Below, in pieces: positions 27,977 through 37,735 of a DNA stretch of 64,000 nt. This DNA is from Gilliamella sp. App6-5 (GTDB lineage: Bacteria > Pseudomonadota > Gammaproteobacteria > Enterobacterales > Orbaceae): assembly GCF_001690525.1 (NCBI RefSeq), contig NZ_LZGT01000074.1, forward strand, positions 36,662 through 100,661. Direction: 5' to 3'. The notes beneath the pieces were generated by a model. That model had not been told where the DNA came from. It worked only from the letters and a program-made list of their open reading frames with translations, and made no database searches. Made by a program: the position numbers and the translations under genes. The first letter of the stretch is position 1. Every line of letters begins with the position of its first letter.

Positions 27977-28333
27977 ATGAACAAAAAAATAGATTTTAAA
28001 GATCTTACCATTAAAGATTTTTTCTTCTTTAATAAAATGTTAACACCTTCTTTTATCACTATCGTGTATTGGATCGCATTAGTTCTTATTGGCATTAGTG
28101 CGCTCACTATGATATTAGGTAGTTTTGCTGCGTTTGCTTATAGTTTCACTATGGGTTTAGTTGCTTTTTTTACTGGCATTATTACCTTGATTGTAGGCTT
28201 TATTTCAACTCGTATTGGTTTTGAATTGATTTGTGTACTATTTAATATTAATCACAATATTCAAAAATTAGCTAACGAAAACACGGATTCCGAAAAACAA
28301 GAAGAATCGTCTAGCTCCAATACTGTTAATTAA
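27977..28333 (+). CDS. DUF4282 small membrane protein
   Basis: 118 residues. An FFNKML opening and two membrane helices (residues ~24-50 and ~53-75), the second continuing into TRIGFELICVLFNINHNI, match the DUF4282 family of unknown function. The C-terminal tail (~90-118) is charged and rich in Glu and Ser. ATG start with TAAGGA upstream. Monocistronic, ending in a strong terminator. Confidence 0.8.
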   Translation: MNKKIDFKDLTIKDFFFFNKMLTPSFITIVYWIALVLIGISALTMILGSFAAFAYSFTMGLVAFFTGIITLIVGFISTRIGFELICVLFNINHNIQKLANENTDSEKQEESSSSNTVN

Positions 28334-28357
28334 TATCATTGATTTAACTATATAGGC

Positions 28358-28389
28358 AAAAAAAGCGGGAACTGATCCCCGCTTTTTTT
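28358..28389. terminator. Strong terminator between DUF4282 gene and tsaD
   Basis: Twelve-base inverted repeat AAAAAAAGCGGG / CCCGCTTTTTTT with an 8-nt loop. The symmetric A and T tracts allow function in both directions for the two converging genes. Confidence 0.93.
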
Positions 28390-28431
28390 GCTTTTGTTTT
28401 AATCAACATGTTTTTAAATCAAAATAATCGG

Positions 28432-29457
28432 TTAACCAGCATTAAGCTCGCTAAGTGGCCATCTTGGTCTAACATTGATCGCTAAATCTGAATACTGCCT
28501 CGCTTTTAAATGAATCATACCCGCATAGGCAATCATGGCCCCATTATCGGTACAAAATTCGAGTCGTGGATAATAAACTTGTCCTTTACGCTGACGCATC
28601 AGCTCAGTTAACCTATTACGCAGTGTTTGATTGGCGCTTACTCCACCAGCTATCACTAAATTTTTAAATCCAGTTTGATCAAGAGCTCGCCGCGATTTAA
28701 TCACTAACGTATCAACCAAAGCATCTTCAAAGGCTCTAGCAATATCGGCTTGAGTTTGCGTATCAATCATATGATTATCACTATGTTGATGAATGATATT
28801 GGCAGCGGCAGTTTTAAGACCTGAAAAACTAAAATCCAGCCCAGGTCGATCGGTCATTGGCCGAGGAAAATGGAACCGATTCCCATTACCCTGCTCAGCT
28901 AATTTCGACAATTTGGCTCCTCCGGGATAATCTAAACCAAGCAATTTTGCTGTTTTATCAAAAGCTTCCCCTGCTGCATCGTCAATGGATTCACCAATAA
29001 GTTCATATTGACCAATACCCGTTACATTAATAAGCTGTGTATGTCCGCCCGAAACTAATAATGCCACAAAGGGAAATTCTGGTGGATTATCTTCAAGCAT
29101 AGGAGCTAACAAATGCCCCTCCATATGATGGACTGCAACTGCGGGAACATCCCAAGCATAAGCCAGCGAACGCCCAATCGATGCACCAACCATTAAAGCA
29201 CCAATTAAGCCTGGGCCTGCTGTATAAGCCACTCCATCAATATCTGCTGGCAGCAAATTTGCTTCTTTTAATGCTGCTTGAATTAAGGGTACGGTTTTAC
29301 GAATATGATCGCGTGATGCAAGCTCAGGCACTACACCACCATAATCAGCATGTAACTTAATTTGCGAATAAAGCTGGTTTGCAAGCAAACCATTGGCATC
29401 ATCATAAATGGCAATACCAGTTTCATCGCACGAGGTTTCAATACCTAAAATCTTCAT
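28432..29457 (-). CDS. tsaD: tRNA N6-adenosine threonylcarbamoyltransferase TsaD
   Basis: 341-residue TsaD (Kae1/YgjD), the catalytic subunit of the complex making t6A at position 37 of ANN-decoding tRNAs. It has [15 protein letters not shown] at the N-terminus, the metal-binding [10 protein letters not shown] near residue 110, the ATP-binding LVSGGHTQL, and the C-terminal [10 protein letters not shown] and [14 protein letters not shown] 29457 overlaps the yacG stop (TGATG). It is the last gene of the coaE-zapD-yacG-tsaD unit. Confidence 0.96.
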   Translation of the reverse strand: MKILGIETSCDETGIAIYDDANGLLANQLYSQIKLHADYGGVVPELASRDHIRKTVPLIQAALKEANLLPADIDGVAYTAGPGLIGALMVGASIGRSLAYAWDVPAVAVHHMEGHLLAPMLEDNPPEFPFVALLVSGGHTQLINVTGIGQYELIGESIDDAAGEAFDKTAKLLGLDYPGGAKLSKLAEQGNGNRFHFPRPMTDRPGLDFSFSGLKTAAANIIHQHSDNHMIDTQTQADIARAFEDALVDTLVIKSRRALDQTGFKNLVIAGGVSANQTLRNRLTELMRQRKGQVYYPRLEFCTDNGAMIAYAGMIHLKARQYSDLAINVRPRWPLSELNAG

Positions 29458-29675
29458 CAATGTTTACCTGCAAAATCGGTAAGATCTTCTTCACTCCAAA
29501 GATCTTGTTCGGTGATGTCTTTATCGGCAATACGATGTTCTTCGGTTGCCCAATCGCCTAAATCAATAAGCTGGCAACGTTTGCTGCAAAATGGACGATA
29601 AGGACTCTCTTTGCTCCATTCAACTTTTTTTTGACAAGTTGGACAATTAACAAATGTGACTGTATTTTTATTCAT
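29457..29675 (-). CDS. yacG: DNA gyrase inhibitor YacG
   Basis: 72-residue zinc protein that in E. coli binds GyrB and blocks gyrase DNA binding. Four cysteines in the C-P-x-C ... C-S-K-R-C arrangement are visible ([11 protein letters not shown] and [16 protein letters not shown]). ATG 29675 is used because the longer frame starts at a TTG with no family match. It ends inside the tsaD start codon and follows zapD by 37 bp. Confidence 0.93.
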   Translation of the reverse strand: MNKNTVTFVNCPTCQKKVEWSKESPYRPFCSKRCQLIDLGDWATEEHRIADKDITEQDLWSEEDLTDFAGKH

Positions 29676-29712
29676 TTCAACTCTTTTTTTCAATAATCAG
29701 CATTTAACGTTA

Positions 29713-30450
29713 TTAGCAACAAGCTAACTCAAATTCAATGCCATCGCTATTAACGTTATCACTAGCATCAAGCGGTAAAAACCGAATACTATAGCGCGAC
29801 ATATGACCAGACACTTGGGGATAGACATTTTTATCTAACGAAACCCGAATACGAATCAAATTAACATCACCACTCGTTTCTTGAAAAAAGTTATTAGAAC
29901 AAATAAATGGCTTAAACTCACCCATTTGTCTAATTAACTGCATATAACATGTTAGGGATTGTTCAAGAATTGACAGGTGTTGTAACCAATTTCTAACTTG
30001 AATATCGCGTCTTTCTTGCGGGATTTTCAGCCATAAATGGAACAAAGGCAAATCAAAACTACAACACCCTCCAGGGATCGTTAAACGTTGACGAATAGCA
30101 GTGATAAAACGGTCTTCTTTCAATGGCTGCCCTAAGCGCGTTGTCACATAAAATTGAGCTAAAAACTCATCAAACTGGTGAATCAAACTGTTAAGCAAAT
30201 CATAGTCAACTCCATTAAACGTTAGCCACAAGGTTAACTTTTGTTTTTGTGATTCAAGCTCTTTCATCAGATCGCTTTTAACATCGTTACGTTCAATAAT
30301 TTCTAACAACTCGGACAGTGCATGAAAAAAAATCAACGCATTATTTTGATCTAAATGGCAATGCGTATTTAATTGATTTAATAAAAATTCAATACGAAGC
30401 CAAGTGCGCATTTTTTCGTTTAATGGATGTTCAAAAATAATATTACTCAT
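29713..30450 (-). CDS. zapD: Cell division protein ZapD
   Basis: 245-residue ZapD (YacF), which cross-links FtsZ filaments at the division ring. It matches from IIFEHPLNEKMRTWLRIEFL at the N-terminus through CSFDLPLFHLWL (residues ~115-126) to the C-terminal beta-domain (YSIRFLPLD). It lies 4 bp after coaE and upstream of yacG, the same order as the enterobacterial coaE-zapD-yacG cluster. Confidence 0.94.
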   Translation of the reverse strand: MSNIIFEHPLNEKMRTWLRIEFLLNQLNTHCHLDQNNALIFFHALSELLEIIERNDVKSDLMKELESQKQKLTLWLTFNGVDYDLLNSLIHQFDEFLAQFYVTTRLGQPLKEDRFITAIRQRLTIPGGCCSFDLPLFHLWLKIPQERRDIQVRNWLQHLSILEQSLTCYMQLIRQMGEFKPFICSNNFFQETSGDVNLIRIRVSLDKNVYPQVSGHMSRYSIRFLPLDASDNVNSDGIEFELACC

Positions 30451-30454
30451 CTAT

Positions 30455-31060
30455 CTAAATCTTACCATTAAAGTTATCTAAATATTGTTGATGCAATAAA
30501 TTAACTTGTGCAGTTAGCGACACCAAATTGTCATCATTGACAATAATATCATCCGCATAAGATAAACGTTTTTTTAAAGACACTTGCGACAATATCATCT
30601 TTTTCGCTAATGACTCACTAATATTATCTCTTTTTACTAATCGCGCCAATTGTAACGACTCTGGAGCATCGATGATCAGCACCCGATCGGCCAAAGTATG
30701 CAAATTGTTTTCAATCAATAGCGGCACAACCCAAATCACATAGATTGAGCTTTGCATTGCAATTTGTTTTTGAGTTTCTTGTTGAATAATAGGATGCAAC
30801 AAATGATTAAGCCAAAGTCGTTCATGGTCATTATTAAATATAATTTCACGTAGCTGACTGCGATCAAGTTCGCCATTAGCAAGCAAAATTTCTTGACTAA
30901 AATGCTTAACAATTTGATTAAACGCATCACTACCAACTTGCACAACTTGCCTTGCTATAAGGTCGGCATCAATAACTGGCACACCTAATTGGGCAAATAA
31001 ATCGGCAATGGTGCTTTTACCGCTGGCAATCCCGCCACTGAGCGCAACAACATAAGGCAT
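30455..31060 (-). CDS. coaE: Dephospho-CoA kinase
   Basis: 201-residue P-loop kinase performing the last step of coenzyme A synthesis. The P-loop is LSGGIASGKST near residue 7, then DADLIARQVV. The lid and Arg region (IDAPESLQLARLVKRDNIS) lies near residue 125. The start is placed at ATG 31060 because the upstream 23-residue extension is a hydrophobic artefact of an AT-rich frame. It begins the coaE-zapD-yacG-tsaD operon. Confidence 0.95.
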   Translation of the reverse strand: MPYVVALSGGIASGKSTIADLFAQLGVPVIDADLIARQVVQVGSDAFNQIVKHFSQEILLANGELDRSQLREIIFNNDHERLWLNHLLHPIIQQETQKQIAMQSSIYVIWVVPLLIENNLHTLADRVLIIDAPESLQLARLVKRDNISESLAKKMILSQVSLKKRLSYADDIIVNDDNLVSLTAQVNLLHQQYLDNFNGKI

Positions 31061-31269
31061 AAGGCAAATTCCAATCCAATAAAAAATTAGATTATTATAG
31101 CATATAAGTATATTGATTAAATAATGCAAAATACTGGCAGTAGTTTAGTTATTAATTCGCATCAAATGGGGGAAATTACTCACCTGATTACCCCACAATA
31201 ATCACAATGCAAAAAATTTATCGCCAAATCAAAAATAAATTAAATAAAATAGTTGTTTTATATCATTAG

Positions 31270-31305
31270 CTGTATATAATTACATATATCTGTATATAAA
31301 AACAG
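31270..31305 (+). promoter_or_regulatory. Two LexA (SOS) boxes upstream of lexA
   Basis: Box 2 at 31290-31305, CTGTATATAAAAACAG, fits the enterobacterial LexA consensus (CTG-N10-CAG) with the AT-rich core. Box 1 at 31270-31285, CTGTATATAATTACAT, has a perfect left half and a degenerate right half. Spaced 20 bp apart, they sit 9-44 bp before the lexA start codon, as in autoregulated lexA genes. Confidence 0.9.
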
Positions 31306-31314
31306 GAATAAGTA

Positions 31315-31941
31315 ATGAGACCGTTAACCGAACGTCAACAACAAATTTATAATTTAATAAAAGACAACATCCAAACCACCGGCATGCCACCCACTCGAGC
31401 CGAAATTGCTCAGAAATTAGGATTTCGCTCCGCTAACGCAGCTGAAGAACATCTTAAAGCGCTTGCCAAAAAAGGCGCGATCGAAATGATCGCAGGCTCA
31501 TCACGCGGAATTCGCCTTTTGCTTGAAAGCCCAGTTGAGCAAAATGAACTAGCGGGATTACCGCTTATTGGGCAAGTCGCAGCGGGTTCGCCAATATTAG
31601 CGCAAGAACATATCGAAAGTCATTACCAAGTCGATCCATCACTGTTTAAACCCCATGCTGACTTTTTATTAAGAGTGCACGGTATGTCAATGAAAGACAT
31701 CGGCATATTAGATGGTGACTTATTGGCTGTACATAAAACCCAAGATGTTAAAAACGGTCAAGTTGTGGTTGCTCGCATTGATGACGAAGTTACCGTTAAA
31801 CGACTGTCACGCAAAGGCAAGCATGTTCACCTAATTGCCGAAAACAAAGAGTTCTCACCTATCGAAGTTGATTTAGAACAACAAAATTTTGCCATTGAAG
31901 GACTCGCTGTTGGTGTTATTCGTAACGGTTCTTGGATATAA
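31315..31941 (+). CDS. lexA: LexA repressor
   Basis: 208-residue SOS repressor and self-cleaving serine protease. The N-terminal winged helix ([39 protein letters not shown]) precedes the Ala-Gly cleavage site in GQVAAGSP. The catalytic Ser is in [11 protein letters not shown] and the Lys in [10 protein letters not shown]. The start ATG 31315 follows the double SOS box and an AGGAATAAGT ribosome site. Confidence 0.97.
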   Translation: MRPLTERQQQIYNLIKDNIQTTGMPPTRAEIAQKLGFRSANAAEEHLKALAKKGAIEMIAGSSRGIRLLLESPVEQNELAGLPLIGQVAAGSPILAQEHIESHYQVDPSLFKPHADFLLRVHGMSMKDIGILDGDLLAVHKTQDVKNGQVVVARIDDEVTVKRLSRKGKHVHLIAENKEFSPIEVDLEQQNFAIEGLAVGVIRNGSWI

Positions 31942-32033
31942 ATTTATGGTGTAAATATACACAATTGCAAGCATATAGAAGTATAGGTAAAGTTAGTATA
32001 AAATATCAGTTAACTAACGTGTGGGAGATGACT

Positions 32034-32414
32034 ATGTGGCTATTTTGGTTATACGAATGTTTAGGACTTATTGCAGTTATAGTGCTCATTTGTGGATACT
32101 GCCGTTTTAGAGGGATAGGATTTTGGTCCTTTATTTGGAAGTATTTAAAATGGGTCACTTTAGCCGTACTCATTGTTTGGTTAGCTATTGCATTGCTTTG
32201 CCGAGGGGATTTATACAATGCGGCTCATTGCTATTTTAGAGGTGAAAGTATGCATGCAAACACCAAATATTCTATCTTTTTAGGCGAATGCCAAGTTGAA
32301 ACACCTAGTGGCAGTTATGTTCCTATTGAACGAGCTAGAGCGTTACCCGGCTCAAATCACCATGATAGCGATAACAACAGCGACTCAACAAGCGAGTTTT
32401 ATCCTGTTAATTAA
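32034..32414 (+). CDS. Small membrane protein of unknown function
   Basis: 126 residues with two closely spaced hydrophobic helices (about 3-22 and 37-57) and a C-terminal soluble tail containing two cysteines and a Ser/Asp/Asn-rich end. I do not recognise the family. ATG 32034 is preferred since GGGAG lies 7-8 nt upstream; the frame extends back over the lexA end without a ribosome site. Expression after lexA is possible (93 bp away), but a terminator between them is not evident. A strong terminator follows. Confidence 0.6.
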   Translation: MWLFWLYECLGLIAVIVLICGYCRFRGIGFWSFIWKYLKWVTLAVLIVWLAIALLCRGDLYNAAHCYFRGESMHANTKYSIFLGECQVETPSGSYVPIERARALPGSNHHDSDNNSDSTSEFYPVN

Positions 32415-32440
32415 CACATTAGGAAATCAATAGAACAACT

Positions 32441-32480
32441 AAAAATCCAGCAAATGTTATCGCAACTGCTGGATTTTTTA
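32441..32480. terminator. Terminator after the small membrane-protein gene
   Basis: 12-bp inverted repeat AAAAATCCAGCA / TGCTGGATTTTT with a 14-nt loop and a trailing T tract. Confidence 0.88.
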
Positions 32481-33043
32481 TTTTGATCGATTGAACAATA
32501 CCATGATGAATGAATAGATAGAAGAATGTGTAAATCATCAGATAAATTAATTGCTTTGCCCATTAACCTGCCGAAAAAACAACGCTGTTTTAACTTTTTA
32601 AAACCAAAAATCAACGTAAAGCTCACACATTTATTGATAACATTGCCGGAAAACCGCCATACACAATGATTTGGTCAAGTTTTTTAACGTGCTTGATTAT
32701 GGGCTTTAAATTAAATCCTAATCATTAATGCATAACATAAATGATTATAGGCTTTTAAAAAATCTCTCTTAAAATATAATCGGATTTTCACTTAATGCTA
32801 ATTTTTGTTCTATTTCCATTACATGACTCCTCTTTATTTATTTGATTGTCCTTGTACCACCTCCAGCCACGCTTTCTGCATCAGGGGCAGGGGCGGCGCG
32901 ATTGTGGCTTTGCCACAACTGCGCAACCCTAAGGGAAAATGCCCCAACTTGCGCCGAGGCTTTATTCTTGTCTATATTATCCTTTCAGGCACCCACCATA
33001 ACCACCTTCCGCGCCCTAAGGATTAAGAACTAAACGCTAAAAA
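32481..33043. other. Gene-poor region ending in a G+C-richer patch
   Basis: The left part (32481-32830) is AT-rich with no convincing gene. A good ribosome site (GAGGAG) on the minus strand leads into a 16-codon ORF near 32823 that stops at once, perhaps a dead gene. From about 32860 to 33030 the base composition is visibly richer in G and C. Overlapping plus-strand ORFs here (e.g. 32842-33033, with CHNC and TCAEAL) look like composition artefacts rather than genes. The patch runs on into the 3' end of the adhesin-like gene. Confidence 0.45.
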
Positions 33044-34252
<1,209 letters not shown>

Positions 34253-34857
34253 CTGTCAAGTAAAATCATGTTTAATTTCGATTTTTTATAATTGCTCGCT
34301 TATTTAATAAGCTTTTTTCTATAGCGATTAAAGTATAACCATTTAAAAAAGAGTTAGCTAGTTTTTTTGGGGAATTTTTGGTAAAAATTATTTAGGTGTG
34401 ACTTCGATTAAGTTTTATGAAAACCTTTAAATGATTGAAATATTTGGTTTTTTAGAAAAAACAATAAAATAAAAAATTAAATAAAATCAATGTTTTCCCT
34501 AACAATTTTTTGCCTGATATTGAGTTCTTGTTTTGGTGGATGGAGTTGATTGGGGCAGTATTTTCGGACATCTTATTCATTTGGTGTAAAAAATTGCTAC
34601 TGTGATAGCGTCTGAATAAGGGGATTTTGTGCAAAATCCCCCAATATTATTTGTATCATCCATAATACTTACCTTTTCAAGACCATCTTCGCTTTACTCA
34701 GATGTTCAAATGTGTTCCTAACAAAGCATAGCCTCGCTAAACTTTTCTGTTTGGCATGCTGACCTCACTCTGTTGTCGGTGCATTCTGACACAGGAATAA
34801 GACAAATAAAATAATCTCTTATTATTATGTTTTTATAATTATCGAGTTAATTTTATA
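34253..34857. other. Intergenic region between adhesin-like gene 3 and the CRISPR array
   Basis: No convincing gene; the 60-residue ORF on the minus strand (34452-34634) has no recognisable features. A hairpin GGGGATTTT-GTGC-AAAATCCCC at 34620-34641 could terminate transcription leaving the array leftward. Confidence 0.4.
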
Positions 34858-35125
34858 TGAATTAACGACCTATACGGCATTAAAGAAGTTTGTGTCACTC
34901 TTAATCAATTGGTCGCGTTTCTAAACCGCCTGTACGGCGTTAAAGTTAAAACGCTGGCTATAGTTAAAAACTCATTCTTTCTAAACCGCCTGTACGGCGT
35001 TAAAGCTTTACACCATGAAATAAATTGACCGGGTGATTTTCTAAACCGCCTGTACGGCGTTAAAGCTTGCATTAGCCGGTAACTCGTCTTCCCATCGTTT
35101 CTAAACCGCCTGTACGGCGTTAAAG
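34858..35125 (-). CRISPR. Type I-F CRISPR array, four spacers, no cas genes in window
   Basis: Four identical 28-bp repeats (starts 34918, 34978, 35038, 35098; core CCGCCTGTACGGCG) plus a degenerate one at 34858-34885, exactly 60 bp apart. All four spacers are 32 nt. Repeat length, spacer length and the GCCGTACAGGC palindromic stem are those of subtype I-F. The complement reads CTTTAACGCCGTACAGGCGG then TTTAGAAA, matching the usual I-F crRNA orientation, so transcription should be leftward with the leader on the right. The degenerate repeat at the left then correctly marks the old, distal end. Confidence 0.95.
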
Positions 35126-35529
35126 TAGAAATTAAGATTCTATAAATCTTACTGTATAAAGATAAACAACAATTTCAGTTTTGAAAACCCTTTTTTTTGA
35201 GATTTTTTCAACCTGTTGATTTTATTTTATTTTATTTTAAATTAACGGTGAAAAAAGGGTTCTAAGGGTTTTGAAGTCAAAACAAACCCGTTAAAATAAA
35301 ATCAATATCTTTACTAACCTATTTTTGAGTAGCGCTTAGGTTGTTTTTTAATGAAAAAAGTGCTTAAAATAAAAAACACAGGCTCCCCCCAAAGTAATTT
35401 TTTAATTAATTGATTTTATTTGTTTTTTAAAACTCTTTTATACTCAAAAAATAAACAATGCTTTCCCAAAGCTCTACAATATAGTATCCTACTGGCTATC
35501 ATTTCAACTCAATCAAAACCCAATACACC
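35126..35529. other. Putative CRISPR leader and promoter region of the yccS-like gene
   Basis: AT-rich, no gene. Features: four TTTTA pentamers at ~35219-35240, and a loose inverted repeat pairing TTTTGAAAACCC (near 35180) with GGGTTTTGAAG (near 35268). Next to the first intact repeat it would serve as the array leader. The right part must hold the promoter for the gene starting at 35530. Confidence 0.5.
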
Positions 35530-37671
35530 GTGCAAACATTCATTTTGACTTTACGTAAAGTCTTTTACAGCAGTAATCTTCTTTTTAGTCTACGAATGTT
35601 AATTAGTTTAACTGGTTCGACTTTGGTTCCGTGGTATTTTGGGCAAACTTCACTCGTTATTCCCCTTACGCTTGGTGTGGTGGCAGCGGGTTTGACTGAG
35701 ATCGATACGCGTTTATTAAGTCGCTGTATTAATTTAATTCTTACGTTGATCTGTTTTGCTATTGCGACCTTTTCGGTCGAGTTGCTATTTAATTATCCTG
35801 TGTTGTTTATTATTGGTTTAGTATCTTCGACTTTTATTTTTATTATGCTTGGTTCGCTTGGGCAACGTTACGGTGTGATTGCGTTTGGATCACTTTTGAT
35901 TGCTGCCTATACCATGCTTGGGCATAATTTATTTACCGATAATTACACCTTGCCCTGTTTTTTGCTGTTAGGTGCGCTTTGGTATAATGTTGTTTCGTTA
36001 ATTGAATCGATCATCCAACCCATCCGCACAACTCAACAATCGTTATCGATATGTTTTATTCAATTAGCTCAATATCTTGATGCCAAGGCGGCTATGTTTG
36101 ATCCAGATGAATCTGACGGTTTTAAAAAACAAACTTTGCAGTTAAACAATAGCAATAATCAACTCATTAGTGCTTTTAATAATACCAAACGTTCGCTATT
36201 TAATCGTTTAAAAAGCTATCGTGGACAAGCTTATATTAGAAAGTTACTAAGCTATTATTTTGTCGCGCAAGATATTCATGAGCGAGCAAGTTCAGCGCAT
36301 GGACATTATCAAGCGCTTAGTGTGCATTTTAAACATAGTGATATTTTATTTAGATTTGCTCGTATTTTAAATTTGCAAGCAAAAGCTTGCGCGCAATTGG
36401 CAATGACCATTAAATTAAATCAAACTTATCAGCATGATCCGCTGTTTTCACGTTATTTTTCGTATCTTGAAGAAGCTATTAATCAATATCATGCTAGTCA
36501 TAAAAGCGATAGGCTGATGATTAAAGCGCTTAAGAGTTTACATCAAAATTTGCTTTCTATCGATTTGTTACTTGCTAATATTGACACTGAGCAACATTTG
36601 CCAAAAGCAGAAGAAGATAATCAGTTAATCGATGAAGAACTAACCAGTTTTTATGCTATTTTTACCAAGATTAGAAACAATTTAACCGTAAAATCAGCAC
36701 TATTTCGTCATGCAATTCGCATGTGTGTGGTATTTTTTGTTGGTTATATGGTGATTCATTTTTCTGATTTGCAACATGGATATTGGATTATTTTAACCAG
36801 TTTGTTTGTGTGCCAACCTAACTATTCAACCACAAAATATCGATTAAAATTACGCGTAATCGGTACCATTCTAGGGATTATTGTGGGTATTCCGTTGACG
36901 TTTTTATTTCCAAGTGTTCCTGAGCAGTTGGTGTTGATTATTATCACTGGTTGGCTGTTTTTTCTATTTAAAAATTCACAATATGCTTATGCTACTGCGT
37001 TTATTACGTTACTGGTGTTTTTTAGTTTCAGTCTAATTGGCGAAAGTAGTATTGAAGTTGCGGTCGCACGTATTATTGCAACGTTAATTGGTTGTTTTAT
37101 TGCATGGTTTGCTGTGAGCTTTATTTGGCCTGATTGGCAGTTTAGAAATCTACCTAAACTCGTTGATCGTGTTTGCCATGACGATAGCCATTACTTGGCG
37201 TTAATTGGTCGTCAATATTTGACTGGTAAAACTAATGATGTTATGTATCGTTTAGCTAGACGTGCGGCGCACGATAGTAATGCAGATTTGTCGTCATTAA
37301 TTAGTTTGATGACTAAAGAGCCGCATATGAATCCAGTTGTTATCGATCAGGGATTTCGTTTGTTAACACTTAATCATACGTTGATTAGCTATCTTTCGAC
37401 TTTAGGTGCGCATCGCGATAAACCGCTTTCAAAACAGACTTTCGAGCTATTTGATGATTTGTCGGTCTATATTATTAATCTATTAAGCATTAAAAAGATC
37501 GACGGTGAATATCAAGCTATTAAAAAATCCGTTACCGATTATATCGAAACAATTTCGGCTGTTTCAATTGATGATGATAAAACGAATAATGATCTGTTAG
37601 TTATGCAACAATTGGCTTTGATTTTGGATATTTTGCCAGAAATTATTGAGATTGCAACTCGGCTAGAATGA
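35530..37671 (+). CDS. yccS: YccS-like inner-membrane protein (FUSC family)
   Basis: 713-residue protein with the two-block layout of YccS/YhfK. The N-terminal membrane bundle covers residues ~15-155 (GSTLVPWYFG, IPLTLGVVAAGLTEIDTRLL, GSLGQRYGVIAFGSLLIAAY), then a cytoplasmic helical region (~160-390). A second FUSC membrane block follows (~395-530, HGYWIILTSLFVCQPNYSTT, KYRLKLRVIGTILGIIVGIP), and a C-terminal soluble domain. Related to aromatic-acid efflux proteins; substrate unknown. The start is GTG 35530 with no clear ribosome site. Confidence 0.88.
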   Translation: MQTFILTLRKVFYSSNLLFSLRMLISLTGSTLVPWYFGQTSLVIPLTLGVVAAGLTEIDTRLLSRCINLILTLICFAIATFSVELLFNYPVLFIIGLVSSTFIFIMLGSLGQRYGVIAFGSLLIAAYTMLGHNLFTDNYTLPCFLLLGALWYNVVSLIESIIQPIRTTQQSLSICFIQLAQYLDAKAAMFDPDESDGFKKQTLQLNNSNNQLISAFNNTKRSLFNRLKSYRGQAYIRKLLSYYFVAQDIHERASSAHGHYQALSVHFKHSDILFRFARILNLQAKACAQLAMTIKLNQTYQHDPLFSRYFSYLEEAINQYHASHKSDRLMIKALKSLHQNLLSIDLLLANIDTEQHLPKAEEDNQLIDEELTSFYAIFTKIRNNLTVKSALFRHAIRMCVVFFVGYMVIHFSDLQHGYWIILTSLFVCQPNYSTTKYRLKLRVIGTILGIIVGIPLTFLFPSVPEQLVLIIITGWLFFLFKNSQYAYATAFITLLVFFSFSLIGESSIEVAVARIIATLIGCFIAWFAVSFIWPDWQFRNLPKLVDRVCHDDSHYLALIGRQYLTGKTNDVMYRLARRAAHDSNADLSSLISLMTKEPHMNPVVIDQGFRLLTLNHTLISYLSTLGAHRDKPLSKQTFELFDDLSVYIINLLSIKKIDGEYQAIKKSVTDYIETISAVSIDDDKTNNDLLVMQQLALILDILPEIIEIATRLE

Positions 37672-37735
37672 TAAGTGTTTTAACAAACTCCCTGAAAGCT
37701 GACTGTAAATCAATCAATAAATTGGAGAAAAATAA

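Noticed and set aside
31270..31285. First LexA-like box as a separate promoter for coaE
   Set aside because: It lies more than 200 bp from the divergent coaE start and its right half is degenerate; listed only as part of lexA control.
32627..32823. Minus-strand piece with a good GAGGAG site and later LKPIIKHVKKLDQIIVYGGF reading
   Set aside because: The frame from the ribosome site stops after 16 codons and the later stretch lies in a different frame; could be a dead gene but no family was recognised.
32842..33033. Plus-strand ORF with CHNC and TCAEAL in the G+C-rich patch
   Set aside because: Overlaps another ORF in a different frame, has no ribosome site, and its length is explained by low stop density in richer sequence.
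34452..34634. 60-residue minus-strand ORF before the CRISPR array
   Set aside because: Low-complexity AT-rich composition and no plausible ribosome site or homology.
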